The notes: a model not told the origin generated them from the letters alone. DNA of 64,000 nt from Jiella endophytica (GCF_004519335.1 NZ_SOZD01000002.1:124001-188000); one strand, 5' to 3'; positions 34,203 to 43,340 are shown, counted from the stretch's first letter. Program-made: numbers and translations.

Positions 34203-35126
34203 ATGACCACGCGTCTCGCACCAGCCCTTCCCATTGTCGGTCCCGTCGCGCTCGGCGTCATCCTGATGCTCGTCGGCGACTTCATGTTCGCGCTCAACGA
34301 CGCGATGGGCAAATGGCTTGTCGCGAGCTATTCGGTCGGCGAGGTGCTGCTCGTGCGCTCCGTCGGCGCGTTCCTCATTCTCGGCCCGCTTCTGCTTCGT
34401 CAGGGCAAGGCGGCGCTGTTTGCGGCCGAGAGGCCAGGGCTGCAGATCACCCGCGCGGCGTTCGCGACGGCGGATACCGGCCTGTTCTACGCGGCAGTCG
34501 CGACGATGCCGCTCGCCGACGTCATGACCTTCTATATGGCCGGGCCAATCTATGTGGCGGCGATCTCGCACATCTTTCTCGGCGAGAAGGTCGGCTGGCG
34601 CCGCTGGCTGGCGATCTCGGTCGGCTTCGTCGGCGTGGTGATCGCGCTGCGCCCCTCCGCCGCCTCGCTGTCTCTGGCCTCGCTGTTCGCGCTTGCCGGC
34701 AGCCTCTCCTTCGCGATGACGCTGGTGCTGGCGCGGATCTTGCGCAAGACGTCCGACGCGACGCTGGTCGGCTGGCAGACCCTTGCCGCCCTCGTCGCCG
34801 GCGTGGTCTTTTCGGTGACCACCTGGGAAACGCCCTCCGCTCTCGATCTCGGTGCGCTGCTCCTGCTCGGCGTCGTTTCCTGTTCGGCGCACATGCTGAT
34901 CACCCGCTCGCTGAAGCTCGCTCCGGCTTCGACACTGGCGCCGCTGCAATACACCCTGCTTCTGTGGGCGGCGGTCTTCGGCTTTGCCTTCTTCGGCAAC
35001 CTGCCGACGCCCCAGGTGCTGTTCGGCGCGGCGATCATCATCGTCGCCGGGCTGTTCCTGTTTCACCGCCAGCGGGTGGTCGACGACGGGGTTCCGCCAA
35101 AGACCGTGCCGCGGACGCTGCACTGA
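34203..35126 (+). CDS. EamA/DMT-family transporter
   Basis: A 307-residue inner-membrane protein with about ten transmembrane segments, built as two EamA repeats (first half with MPLADVMTFYMAGPIYVA, second with LAPASTLAPLQYTLLLWAA). These carriers export or exchange amino acids, nucleosides or other small metabolites; the substrate cannot be told. ATG 34203 is chosen over a TTG 33 bases upstream because it starts just before the first helix. A hairpin terminator separates it from the convergent ilvE. Confidence 0.88.
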   Translation: MTTRLAPALPIVGPVALGVILMLVGDFMFALNDAMGKWLVASYSVGEVLLVRSVGAFLILGPLLLRQGKAALFAAERPGLQITRAAFATADTGLFYAAVATMPLADVMTFYMAGPIYVAAISHIFLGEKVGWRRWLAISVGFVGVVIALRPSAASLSLASLFALAGSLSFAMTLVLARILRKTSDATLVGWQTLAALVAGVVFSVTTWETPSALDLGALLLLGVVSCSAHMLITRSLKLAPASTLAPLQYTLLLWAAVFGFAFFGNLPTPQVLFGAAIIIVAGLFLFHRQRVVDDGVPPKTVPRTLH

Positions 35127-35144
35127 GCGGGCCTCCAAACGAAA

Positions 35145-35173
35145 GAGGCGCGCACCGCTCTGGCACGCGCCTC
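35145..35173. terminator. Bidirectional terminator between EamA gene and ilvE
   Basis: GAGGCGCG and CGCGCCTC form an 8-base stem with a 13-base loop between two convergent genes. On the minus strand it is followed by TTTCGTTT, a fair T run, and on the plus strand by GTATTCT. It sits 19 bases after the EamA stop and 45 after the ilvE stop. Confidence 0.65.
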
Positions 35174-35217
35174 GTATTCTCACCGTCGATCCGGCATCTC
35201 CGGCCGCTTCGGCCTGC

Positions 35218-36108
35218 CTACTCGGCAGCCGCGCGCTTCGGCGTGACCTCGGATGCGTAGTCGTCGACGAGGCGGCGCGAGATCTCGCCTGGCGTGAAGC
35301 GCCAGTCGGCGATCTCGGCAACCGGCGTCACCTCGGCCGCCGTGCCGGTCAAAAAGCATTCGGAAAAGCCCGAGAGTTCTTCCGGCATGATCGCGCGCTC
35401 GACGACCTCGATGCCGCGGCGGCGGGCAAGATCGATCACGGTGCGGCGGGTGATCCCGTCGAGGAAGCAGTCGGCCTTCGGCGTGTGAATGGCGCCGTCC
35501 TTGACGAAGAAGACGTTGGCGCCCGTTGCCTCGGCGACCTGGCCCCGCCAGTCGAGCATCAGCGCATCCGCATAGCCCTTGGCCTCGGCGGCGTGTTTGG
35601 AGATGGTGCAGATCATGTAGAGGCCGGCCGCCTTCGAACGCGACGGCGCGGTCTTCGGATCGGGCCGGCGATATTCGGCAAGGTCGAGCCGGATACCCTT
35701 CATCTTCTGCTCGGGATCGAAATAGCTCGGCCACTGCCAGATCGCGATCGCGACATTGATCCGGTTGTTCTGCGCCGAAACGCCCATCATCTCCGAGCCG
35801 CGCCAGGCGATCGGCCGGACATAGGCGTCGGAGAAGCCCTGCCGCCGGAGGAGCTCGTTGGTGGCGGAATCGATCTCGTCGGCGGTGTAGGGCACCTTGA
35901 AACCGAGGATCCGCCCCGATTCGATCAGCCGCTCGGTGTGCTCACGCAGCTTGAACACTTCGCCGGCATAGGCCCGCTCGCCTTCAAAGACCGCACTCGC
36001 GTAATGCAGACCATGGGTCAGCACGTGGATCTTGGCGTCCTTCCAGGCGACGAATTCGCCGTTGAACCAGATTTCGCCGTCGCGTTGGTCGAATGGAACC
36101 GCGCTCAT
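35218..36108 (-). CDS. ilvE: Branched-chain amino acid aminotransferase
   Basis: A 296-residue class IV PLP enzyme: start IWFNGEFVAWKDAKIHVLTH with the YASAVFEGERAY segment, the lysine-bearing region ICTISKHAAEAKGY, and the ATGANVFFVKDG motif followed by the DGITRRTVIDLA helix. It transfers the amino group to 2-oxo acids in the last step of valine, leucine and isoleucine synthesis, in the cytosol. Length is normal. It is divergent from a MarR regulator gene with a 191-base spacer between. Confidence 0.93.
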   Translation of the reverse strand: MSAVPFDQRDGEIWFNGEFVAWKDAKIHVLTHGLHYASAVFEGERAYAGEVFKLREHTERLIESGRILGFKVPYTADEIDSATNELLRRQGFSDAYVRPIAWRGSEMMGVSAQNNRINVAIAIWQWPSYFDPEQKMKGIRLDLAEYRRPDPKTAPSRSKAAGLYMICTISKHAAEAKGYADALMLDWRGQVAEATGANVFFVKDGAIHTPKADCFLDGITRRTVIDLARRRGIEVVERAIMPEELSGFSECFLTGTAAEVTPVAEIADWRFTPGEISRRLVDDYASEVTPKRAAAE

Positions 36109-36299
36109 GGTGTTATCAGCGCCACGAAACGGGCGCTCTCCCTAGATTGCCGTTGGACGTGGCATCGCAGTGCGGGCACAATCAGGCAAAGCAGTGCGAA
36201 AGGACGGCGATTGATGGTATCTGCTCGGTGCCGCCAGGGCGGTATCGCGCGGTTTCCACATCCAGGGCGGCGGTGTAACAATAAAGCCCAATTACGTCA

Positions 36300-36866
36300 A
36301 TGGTGCTGACCTATCTTATGGACACTTCGGCCGTACGAAGCGACCCGAGCCGGAACGAGGAGCGCGAAATCGTGCGCGAACCGCTTCCGACTCTCGGTTC
36401 GCTGGATTTCCGTGTCATCGAGCTGTTGTTCTTCGCCTATCGGGAATTCACCGCCGATGCGGACGAAATCCTGGCGCTTTACGGCTTCGGGCGTGCCCAT
36501 CACCGGGTGCTGCATTTCGTCAACCGGGAGCCCGGCCTGACCATCGCCGAACTGCTCGACGTCCTGCAGATCACCAAGCAGTCGCTGTCGCGCGTCCTGC
36601 GCCAGCTGATCGACGAGGATTTCATCGGCCAGATCCCCGGCGACGAGGACCGCCGCCAGCGCCGCCTCTACCCGACGCGCAAGGGCCGGGCGCTGGCGAT
36701 CGAACTGTCGGAGGCGCAGGTCCGCCGGATCGACGCCGCCCTCGCCCAGACGAGCGACGAGGATATGCGGCCGATTGCGGCCTTCCTGAAGGCGATGGCC
36801 TCCGAGCGGGCCTCCGCCCGCGACTGGTTCGAGCGCAAGGACATCACTTGGAAAGACCCCGAATGA
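36300..36866 (+). CDS. MarR-family regulator (PetP-like)
   Basis: A 188-residue winged-helix regulator with the MarR core: FGRAHHRVLHFVNREPGLTI, LLDVLQITKQSLSRVLRQLI and the wing GDEDRRQRRLYPT. It overlaps the following response-regulator gene by ATGA. A MarR gene directly before an OmpR-type regulator and a kinase recalls PetP/PetR of Rhodobacter, which affect respiratory gene expression; this is a comparison, not proof. Start ATG 36300 lacks a clear ribosome-binding site; ATG 36318 is an alternative. Confidence 0.85.
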   Translation: MVLTYLMDTSAVRSDPSRNEEREIVREPLPTLGSLDFRVIELLFFAYREFTADADEILALYGFGRAHHRVLHFVNREPGLTIAELLDVLQITKQSLSRVLRQLIDEDFIGQIPGDEDRRQRRLYPTRKGRALAIELSEAQVRRIDAALAQTSDEDMRPIAAFLKAMASERASARDWFERKDITWKDPE

Positions 36867-37588
36867 CCGAGACCGAAGGCCCTGACGGGGACGCGTCCGC
36901 CATCATCGGCGATGACGCCAGGCACATTCTGATCGTCGACGACGACCGGCGCATCCGCTCGCTGCTCTCCCGCTTCCTCGCCGAGAAGCATTTCAGGGTC
37001 TCGGTCGCGGCGGACGCCGCCGAGGCCCGGCGCATCTTAAGCGGCCTCGACTTCGATCTCGTGGTGGTCGACGTGATGATGCCCGGCGAAAACGGCATCG
37101 AACTCGTTCGTTCGATCCGCAAGACCCGCGATGCGCCGATCCTGATGCTGACCGCGCGTTCCGAGACCGCCGACCGGATCGAGGGGCTGGAGGCGGGTGC
37201 CGACGACTACCTGCCGAAGCCGTTCGACCCGCGCGAACTGCTTTTGCGCATCAACAACATCCTGAAGCGCGGATCGCCCCAGCCGGTCTCGAAACTCGAG
37301 CATGTCCGCTTCGGCCCTTTCACCTTCTCGCTGTCGCGTCGCGAGCTGAAGCGCGGCGTCGAGGTCATCCGGCTGACCGAGCGCGAGCAGGAGATCATGG
37401 GCCAGTTCGCCGCCAAGGCCGGCGAGACGATCCCCCGGCTCGAACTGCTCGGCGAGGAGAGCGAAGTCGGCGAGCGCACCGTCGACGTCCAGATCAACCG
37501 CCTGAGGCGCAAGATCGAGCAGGACCCGACCAATCCGCTCTGGCTGCAGACGGTGCGCGGCATCGGCTACCGGCTGAACATCGATTGA
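36863..37588 (+). CDS. OmpR/PhoB-family response regulator (PetR-like)
   Basis: A 241-residue two-component regulator: receiver domain with acidic pocket VDDD, phosphorylated Asp in LVVVDVMMPGENG, switch Thr in LMLTARS and Lys in PKPFDP; then a C-terminal winged helix ending RTVDVQINRLRRKIE and RGIGYRLN. It overlaps the MarR gene by four bases. Its partner kinase is very likely the gene at 38737, but an MNT-HEPN pair now lies between them, so kinase expression may be uncoupled. Confidence 0.93.
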   Translation: MTETEGPDGDASAIIGDDARHILIVDDDRRIRSLLSRFLAEKHFRVSVAADAAEARRILSGLDFDLVVVDVMMPGENGIELVRSIRKTRDAPILMLTARSETADRIEGLEAGADDYLPKPFDPRELLLRINNILKRGSPQPVSKLEHVRFGPFTFSLSRRELKRGVEVIRLTEREQEIMGQFAAKAGETIPRLELLGEESEVGERTVDVQINRLRRKIEQDPTNPLWLQTVRGIGYRLNID

Positions 37589-37789
37589 GGAACGCTGGGC
37601 TCCGATCGCAGTGGTCGCGCGGTGCCGATTGATCCTCGAACGCATGGCCGAGCAACTCGACGAGGCCGGTTGTGCGGGCACCAAGCATTCGGCGCTCGAT
37701 GAGTGTCCGTGGCCACCCCACCCGAGCGTTTGTGCGGGACGCGGCCCCGTCATATGTTAGAGGTTGAGGCCCGAACGTGAGTAAGTGCG

Positions 37790-38176
37790 ATGCAGGAAGT
37801 CAGTCTGCCGCTTCGCCGGCTCGGCAGTGACACGGCCCGGCGCTTGCAAAGCGTCGCCGACCATCTTGCGAGGCATACGGGCGCAGAAGCCGTTGTCCTG
37901 TTCGGAAGCCGCGCGCGGGGTGACGCGAGCCCAAGCAGCGACTGGGATCTTTGCGCAATCCTTCCAGACGACGTTCTGCCCGGCCGATACAATGCCGTCG
38001 ATCTCTGGCGCGAGGTTTCGGAATTTGATCTGCCCGTGCAGATCTATCCGATCCGCCGCTCGGTCTTCATCTCTCGCGCGTCCGACGTGAACAGCGTCAG
38101 CCACGATATCCTCAGGGACGGACAGCCGATCGTCGGCAGTCTGGACTTTGCGCGATTTCACGAGGACCCTGCATGA
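37790..38176 (+). CDS. MNT-domain nucleotidyltransferase (MntA-type antitoxin)
   Basis: A 128-residue minimal nucleotidyltransferase with the catalytic GSRARGDASPSSDWD motif (GSxRxG...DxD) at about residues 44-58. Paired with a HEPN protein, such enzymes act as antitoxins that AMPylate the HEPN toxin. It overlaps the HEPN gene by ATGA. The pair sits between the response regulator and its sensor kinase. The preceding 200 bases hold no gene I can recognise. Confidence 0.8.
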   Translation: MQEVSLPLRRLGSDTARRLQSVADHLARHTGAEAVVLFGSRARGDASPSSDWDLCAILPDDVLPGRYNAVDLWREVSEFDLPVQIYPIRRSVFISRASDVNSVSHDILRDGQPIVGSLDFARFHEDPA

Positions 38177-38592
38177 GCGCGGGAGCCCGGGCATGGATCG
38201 CCAAGGCGGAGGCGGATATCGATGCGGTTCGCCGATCTCTCGAACCGGACCCGGACATCAACGAGGAGATTGCGGCCTATCACCTGCAGCAGGCGGCAGA
38301 AAAACTGCTGAAGGCCGCACTGGTCCACTTGGGGATCGCCTATCCACGGGGATCAGGCGGACATGACCTACGACTATGTGCGAACCTTCTCCCTCCGGGC
38401 TTCCCGCTCAACGCGGACGCTCGTGCGCTGGTCCCGATGTCTCCTTGGGGGACGGCCTACCGTTATCCCGACGACGATCCGGTGACGGCCGCGCCTCTGC
38501 CGACCGATGCCGAGCTCGAGGCCGCCAGCACGAAAGTCGCCGCATTCCGCATCAAGCTGCTCGCCCTTCTCGATGCATCGTCTGCGATCTAA
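38173..38592 (+). CDS. HEPN-domain protein (HepT-type toxin)
   Basis: A 139-residue HEPN protein: helix pair AKAEADIDAVRR and EEIAAYHLQQAAEKLLKAAL, then the YPRGSGGHDLRLC segment where an R-x4-H arrangement is visible (the RNase motif of this superfamily is Rx4-6H). HEPN toxins cut RNA and are held in check by the partner nucleotidyltransferase. The gene is coupled to the MNT gene by a four-base overlap. About 140 bases later the sensor kinase begins. Confidence 0.78.
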   Translation: MSAGARAWIAKAEADIDAVRRSLEPDPDINEEIAAYHLQQAAEKLLKAALVHLGIAYPRGSGGHDLRLCANLLPPGFPLNADARALVPMSPWGTAYRYPDDDPVTAAPLPTDAELEAASTKVAAFRIKLLALLDASSAI

Positions 38593-38736
38593 CAGTCGGA
38601 CCTCTGGGCCCTCCTCGAGCCATCTCGGGCGTTCTGCCGAAGATGGATCGACGCGCAGCCGTTTACCCGCCCGAACAGGTCAGCTAGGCGGATCAATGAT
38701 CGATCCGCAGTTGCCAGGAAGTGCAATTGTAAGGCC

Positions 38737-40224
38737 ATGACGTTCATCGACCGCCTTTTTCGATCGCGATCCGATCGCCGCCGCAAGATGACGCTGCGCG
38801 AGCTGCGGGCGCGGCTGCCTTCGGCGCGCATCGCCCGCTTCGTCGAATGCATGGTCAGTCGGACGCCGAGCCGGTTGGACATCTGGCGCGGCCCGCTGCG
38901 GCCGATCCCGCGGCTGGTCCGCCGCTTCATGCCGAAGGGGCTCTATCCGCGTTCGCTGATCATCATCCTCGCGCCGATGATCCTCCTCCAATGCGTCGTC
39001 ACCGTCGTCTTCATGGAGCGGCACTGGGCGATGGTCACCGAGCGCCTGTCCGAGGCGGTGGTCGAGAACATCGCCGCGGTGGTCGACCTCATCGAGATGA
39101 ACAAGAACGGCGGCAATCTCGACGAGATCCTCGCCATCGCCCAGGAGCGGCTCGATCTCAATATCTCGCTGCTGCCTCCCGGGCCGCTGCCGCCGCCGGC
39201 GCCGAAGCCGTTCTTCAACATTCTCGACGGCATCCTGTCGGACGAGCTCATCAAGCAGATCGGCCGGCCGTTCTGGATCGACACCGTCGGCAATTCCAAG
39301 ATCGTCGAGATCCGCATCCGGCTCGATGACGGCATCCTCAGGGTGTTCGCGCCGCGCAATTCGGCCTATGCCTCGAACACCCACATCTTCCTGATCTGGA
39401 TGGTCGGCACCTCGCTGGTGCTGCTGGTCATCGCCGTCCTCTTCCTGCGCAACCAGATCCGGCCGATCCAGGCGCTCGCAGCCGCCGCCGACGATTTTGG
39501 CCGCGGCAAGCCGATGCCGCAGGATTTTCGCCCGCGCGGCGCCTCCGAGGTTCGCCAGGCCTCCGTCGCCTTCATCCAGATGCGCGACCGCATCGAGCGC
39601 CAGATCGAGCAGCGCACGCGCATGCTCTCCGGCGTCAGCCACGACCTTCGCACGGTGCTGACGCGCTTCCGCCTGCAACTCGCGCTGCTCGGCGAGGGCG
39701 AGGACCAGGACGAGCTCAACAACGACATCGACGAGATGCAGCGCATGCTCGAGGGCTATCTCGCTTTTGCCAAGGGCGAGGCCGGCGAGGACGTCGCCGA
39801 GATCGACCTCGAGCCGCTGGTCGAGCGGTTCGAGGCCGAGGCGGAGTTGAAGGGCAAGGCGCTGAGCTTCGACATCAACGGCGATTCGCGCGTCACCGTG
39901 CGGCCGGATGCCTTTACCCGGATGATCTCCAACCTCGTCGCCAACGCCCTGCGGCATGGTGACAGGGTGCAGATGACCGTCACCCACGACGCCCGCTGGC
40001 TCTCCATCGTCGTCGAGGACAACGGCCCAGGCATCGCCGCCGATCAGCGCGAGGAGGTGTTCAAGCCCTTCGTGCGGCTCGACACCGCGCGCAATCTCGA
40101 CGCCGGCGGTACCGGACTTGGCCTCGCGATCGCCCGCGACATCGCACGAGCCCACGGCGGCGACATTCTTCTGTCCGACAGCGCTCTCGGGGGCCTTCGC
40201 GCGCTGATCCGCATCCCGGCGTAG
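38737..40224 (+). CDS. Sensor histidine kinase, EnvZ-like
   Basis: A 495-residue membrane kinase. A basic N-terminal tail of about 70 residues is followed by a transmembrane helix (about 72-92), a periplasmic domain with a proline stretch (PPGPLPPPAPKP), a second helix (about 220-242), a HAMP linker, the phospho-His motif SGVSHDLRTVLTRF and ATPase boxes (NLVANALRHG, VEDNGPGIA, GTGLGLAIARDI). It most likely phosphorylates the regulator at 36863. The cytosolic N-tail is longer than usual. The signal it senses is unknown. Confidence 0.93.
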   Translation: MTFIDRLFRSRSDRRRKMTLRELRARLPSARIARFVECMVSRTPSRLDIWRGPLRPIPRLVRRFMPKGLYPRSLIIILAPMILLQCVVTVVFMERHWAMVTERLSEAVVENIAAVVDLIEMNKNGGNLDEILAIAQERLDLNISLLPPGPLPPPAPKPFFNILDGILSDELIKQIGRPFWIDTVGNSKIVEIRIRLDDGILRVFAPRNSAYASNTHIFLIWMVGTSLVLLVIAVLFLRNQIRPIQALAAAADDFGRGKPMPQDFRPRGASEVRQASVAFIQMRDRIERQIEQRTRMLSGVSHDLRTVLTRFRLQLALLGEGEDQDELNNDIDEMQRMLEGYLAFAKGEAGEDVAEIDLEPLVERFEAEAELKGKALSFDINGDSRVTVRPDAFTRMISNLVANALRHGDRVQMTVTHDARWLSIVVEDNGPGIAADQREEVFKPFVRLDTARNLDAGGTGLGLAIARDIARAHGGDILLSDSALGGLRALIRIPA

Positions 40225-40300
40225 GGAGCGGAACAGGAAGGGTCATGCTTCGCGGCGAAATCCGAGGACCGACGGCTCGGCTCCGTCGAAATGTGCAACG

Positions 40301-40472
40301 CCCCCCTCTGCCTGCCGGCATCTCCCCCTCAAGGGGGGAGATCGGCGATTTTGAAGTTGCGCGACCATTCTCAGCCGCCTGAGCAGCCTGCGCTGCAGCC
40401 GAATGGGCGAATGCGCCCGAACGAGGTTCGATCTCCCCCCTTGAGGGGGAGATGCCGGCAGGCAGAGGGGGG
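40301..40472. repeat. RIME-like intergenic element with perfect 44-base terminal inverted repeats (copy 1)
   Basis: The outer 44 bases at each end (40301-40344 and 40429-40472) are exact reverse complements; each begins or ends with CCCCCCTCTGCCTGCCGG and its complement and contains the inner palindrome CTCCCCCTCAAGGGGGGAG. The 84-base centre has no coding sign. A related copy lies at 56116-56290. This fits the mosaic intergenic elements known in rhizobia (RIME). The RNA would fold into a long hairpin between the sensor kinase and the convergent dehydrogenase gene. Confidence 0.8.
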
Positions 40473-40503
40473 TAGCGGGGTGGAGCGTCTCGATAAGCCG
40501 CGC

Positions 40504-41460
40504 TCACAACACCCGCCGCACCGGGTCGCCCGCGACGAATTTGTCGATGCTTTCGACCACCTGTCGCCAGACCTCGGTCTGGGCCTCGTTGCTTGCCCAG
40601 GCGACATGCGGCGTGACGATGACGTTAGGACGGTCGAGCACCGTCAACAGCGGATTGTCCGGCGCGGGCGGCTCCTTGGTGAGGACGTCGAAGCCGAAGC
40701 CGGCGATCAGCCCGTCGTTCAGCGCCCGGACGAGATCCGCCTCGTCGACGAGGCCGCCGCGCGAGGTGTTGATGATCAGCGGCTTCTTCCTCATGCGGCG
40801 AAATTCCGGCATGGCGATCACGCCCCGCGTCTTCGGCGTCAGCGGCGCATGCAGGGTGATGACGTCGGCGGTCTCGATCACCTCGTCGAACGGGGTATAG
40901 AGCGGACCCAGCCCATCGACCCCCTTGTGGGCGGCGAACATCACCTGCATCCCGAAAGCCGAGGCGCGCTTCGCCACGCCCTGGCCGATCACGCCCTCGC
41001 CGATGATGCCGATCTTCCGGCCCGAAAGATCGAAGATCGGATGGTTGAAGAAGCAGAACTGGCCGGCCTTCTGCCACTCGCCGTCGATGACGTCCTGCCG
41101 GTAGCCGGGGATCGAGCGCGACAGCGCGAGGATCAGCGCCATCGCATGGTCGGGCACGGTGTTCTCGGCATAGCCGCGGACGTTGGAGACCGGGATGGCC
41201 TTGTCCCGGCAGGCCTCGATGTCGATGACGTCGTAGCCTGTCGCCGCGACGGTGACGAATTTGAGGTCCGGCAGCTGCTCGAGGCTTTCGCGCCGGATCG
41301 GCACCTTGTTGGTGACGGCGATCGTCGCCCCGCGCAGCCGCTCGACCACCTCCTCCGGCCTGGTCGAAGCATATTCGACCCATTCGTGCCCGCCCGACGG
41401 CTTGGTCAGCTCGATATCAGGGCCGATGGTCTCGCGGTCGAGGAAGACGATCTTGGTCAT
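40504..41460 (-). CDS. D-isomer-specific 2-hydroxyacid dehydrogenase
   Basis: A 318-residue NAD-dependent dehydrogenase with GIIGEGVIGQGVAKRA as dinucleotide-binding motif (near residue 150), LIINTSRGGLVDE as the second family signature and HVAWAS holding the catalytic His. Family members reduce glyoxylate, hydroxypyruvate or phenylpyruvate; the closest guess is a glycerate dehydrogenase. ATG 41460 has GGAGACC ahead of it. The frame stays open for 465 bases upstream, but without family sequence. It is convergent with the sensor kinase. Confidence 0.9.
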   Translation of the reverse strand: MTKIVFLDRETIGPDIELTKPSGGHEWVEYASTRPEEVVERLRGATIAVTNKVPIRRESLEQLPDLKFVTVAATGYDVIDIEACRDKAIPVSNVRGYAENTVPDHAMALILALSRSIPGYRQDVIDGEWQKAGQFCFFNHPIFDLSGRKIGIIGEGVIGQGVAKRASAFGMQVMFAAHKGVDGLGPLYTPFDEVIETADVITLHAPLTPKTRGVIAMPEFRRMRKKPLIINTSRGGLVDEADLVRALNDGLIAGFGFDVLTKEPPAPDNPLLTVLDRPNVIVTPHVAWASNEAQTEVWRQVVESIDKFVAGDPVRRVL

Positions 41461-41674
41461 GGGGGTCTCCGGTCTCATCAGGTGCCTTGCCAGCATTCTA
41501 GGGCAGAGCCGCGCGATGACCGTCCGGCGCGGCAACAATCGGCCCGCGTCGCGCGAGGTGTTTAGTGCGCTGTTCACCTTCTTCTGCAACCCTTCGCGGC
41601 AAATGGCTCGCGATCTGCGGCTGCCGCCGTCGGTGAATGGCCGCAATGGGTTCCCGGCAACCGGGAGGAGACGG

Positions 41675-43054
41675 ATGGGACGGCGGAACGCCCGTGCGGA
41701 GAAGGAGACGGCGGGAGAAACAGCGTTCGGCCGCATCGGACAGCTGCGCTCAAGCCCCCGGGCTATCGCGTTCGCCGCTGCGGCGGCCATCGCTGCCTTG
41801 CTCGGCTCGGTCCTTCCCGCCGGCGCCGATCCGGCCCAGACCGCCAGCGCCGGCAGTGTGACCGTGACGGTCATCGGCTGTTCCGCCCGGTGTCTGCATT
41901 CCGCCGGCGGCGGCGTCCTCGTCACCGTCGGCGACGACAGGCTGGTCGTTCGTCCCGGCTTGCTGGCACTGAACGGCGAAGCGCTCCCCGCCCACGGGTT
42001 TCAGGCGGTCGCTGTCGACGCGTCTGGCTGGGGGCTTGCAATCACCGCCGACGGGAAACCTGTCGGCGGCACCGACGAACTGGTAGGACTGCGCAAAGCC
42101 GCCGGACAAGGCAACAGCGATGCTCTCAACGATCTCGCCTTGCGCCATGTCGGCGGCATCGGCGTGGCTCGGGATCTCGAAAAGGCTGCCGAGTTTTACC
42201 GGCGCGCGGCGGAAAGAGGTCAGACGCTCGCGGCCCGCAACCTCGCGCTGCTCCTATGGAACGGCGAGCGGCAGGACACGGCCGAGGCCCTCCGCTGGCT
42301 TCGCCAAGCGGCCGAAGCAGGCGATGCGCCTTCCCAGACCATGCTGGCGGCCGCCCTTTCGGCGGGGATCGGCAAGGAACTCGAACCTGGCGAGGTGAGG
42401 GGCTGGTACGAGGCGGCTGCCAGGGCAGGCGAGGCCGTCGCCATGAACAATCTCGCCAATCTCCTCAAATCCGGCCCTGACCGCGACCCGGCGCGGGCCG
42501 CGCTGCTGCATCGAAAGGCCGCCGGTAAAGGGCTGATGGTGGCTGTGGCAAATGTCGGCTTCGACCTCTGGCACGGCGACGGTGTCAACGAGAACCGGCC
42601 GGAGGCGCTTCGCTGGTTCGAGCGGGCGGCGCAAGCCGGCTCGGTTCCTGCGATGACGATGCTGGCTGAGGCCCATCTCGACGAAGGGCGCGCGGCAAGA
42701 AACCCGGCGCTCGCCGTCCGCTGGCTCGAACGCGCCGCCACGGCCGGAAACGGCGAAGCGGCCAACCGGCTCGGTGCGCTGCATCTTCGCGGCGACGGCG
42801 TCGGAAAGGATGCCGATGCAGCCTTCCGCTGGTTCAGCCTCGGTGCCGAGCGCGGCGACGCCGCCGCGACCCGTAATCTGGCGATGCTCTATCGCGACGG
42901 TCTCGGCGTTTCCCGGGACGAAGCGCGGGCAAGGTCGCTGTTCGAGACCGCTGCCACCCTCGGCAGCCGCTCGGCGGCGCAAGATCTTGCGGCGCTTGGA
43001 TCGCCGTCAGACGGTCCTCCATTCGGGCGGATCGCCTCGGCGGCGGGGCGCTGA
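41675..43054 (+). CDS. Sel1-repeat exported protein
   Basis: A 459-residue protein: basic N-region, hydrophobic signal or anchor (about residues 28-50, probable cleavage after AGA-D), a short beta-rich domain with two cysteines (GCSARC), then eight Sel1-like repeats of about 36 residues (for example NSDALNDLALRHVGGIGVAR and later units each ending in AAERG- or AAQAG-like motifs). Sel1 proteins are scaffolds in signalling and envelope stress. ATG 41675 follows GGGAGGAG by five bases. A terminator hairpin lies between it and the csbD-like gene. Confidence 0.85.
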   Translation: MGRRNARAEKETAGETAFGRIGQLRSSPRAIAFAAAAAIAALLGSVLPAGADPAQTASAGSVTVTVIGCSARCLHSAGGGVLVTVGDDRLVVRPGLLALNGEALPAHGFQAVAVDASGWGLAITADGKPVGGTDELVGLRKAAGQGNSDALNDLALRHVGGIGVARDLEKAAEFYRRAAERGQTLAARNLALLLWNGERQDTAEALRWLRQAAEAGDAPSQTMLAAALSAGIGKELEPGEVRGWYEAAARAGEAVAMNNLANLLKSGPDRDPARAALLHRKAAGKGLMVAVANVGFDLWHGDGVNENRPEALRWFERAAQAGSVPAMTMLAEAHLDEGRAARNPALAVRWLERAATAGNGEAANRLGALHLRGDGVGKDADAAFRWFSLGAERGDAAATRNLAMLYRDGLGVSRDEARARSLFETAATLGSRSAAQDLAALGSPSDGPPFGRIASAAGR

Positions 43055-43080
43055 CGGGATCCTGTCGCCTTGAAACGACA

Positions 43081-43113
43081 AGAGCCCCGCGCCGTCCGGC
43101 GCGAGGCTCTTTC
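43081..43113. terminator. Terminator between Sel1 gene and CsbD gene
   Basis: AGAGCCCCGCGCC pairs with GGCGCGAGGCTCT around GTCC, with one weak position near the middle, followed by TTCA. It lies 26 bases after the Sel1 stop and before the convergent CsbD gene, so it can end both transcripts. Confidence 0.6.
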
Positions 43114-43133
43114 ATACAGGTGCTGACGGGCCG

Positions 43134-43340
43134 TCAGTGCTTGGTGCGGCCGGCGATCCAGTCGTCGATCTGCCGGTGCGCCTCTTCCTTCTCGATCCCG
43201 TACTGCTCCTGCAGCCGGCCGGCGAGGACATCCTTGTTGCCGTCGATCCGGTCGAGATCGTCGTCGGTCAGCTTGCCCCACTGTTGTTTGGCGCTGCCCT
43301 TGAACTGCTTCCACTTGCCTTCGATCTGGTCCCAATTCAT
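43134..43340 (-). CDS. CsbD-family stress-response protein
   Basis: A 68-residue acidic and lysine-rich protein with the CsbD pattern: MNWDQIEGKWKQFKGSAKQQ, then WGKLTDDDLDRIDGNKD and a final EEAHRQIDDW. CsbD/YjbJ proteins are abundant under general stress in many bacteria; the molecular role is unknown. The gene is monocistronic and has an AGGAGATTCTC ribosome-binding site just before the ATG. Confidence 0.93.
   Translation of the reverse strand: MNWDQIEGKWKQFKGSAKQQWGKLTDDDLDRIDGNKDVLAGRLQEQYGIEKEEAHRQIDDWIAGRTKH

Noticed and set aside
33341-35260. 639-codon plus-strand frame spanning several genes
   Set aside because: It crosses the spermidine-synthase-like gene, an intergenic region and the EamA gene in wrong frames; an artefact of high GC.
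38680-40155. 491-codon frame opposite the sensor kinase
   Set aside because: The kinase motifs are complete on the plus strand; the mirror frame is Asp/Arg/His-rich with no domain.
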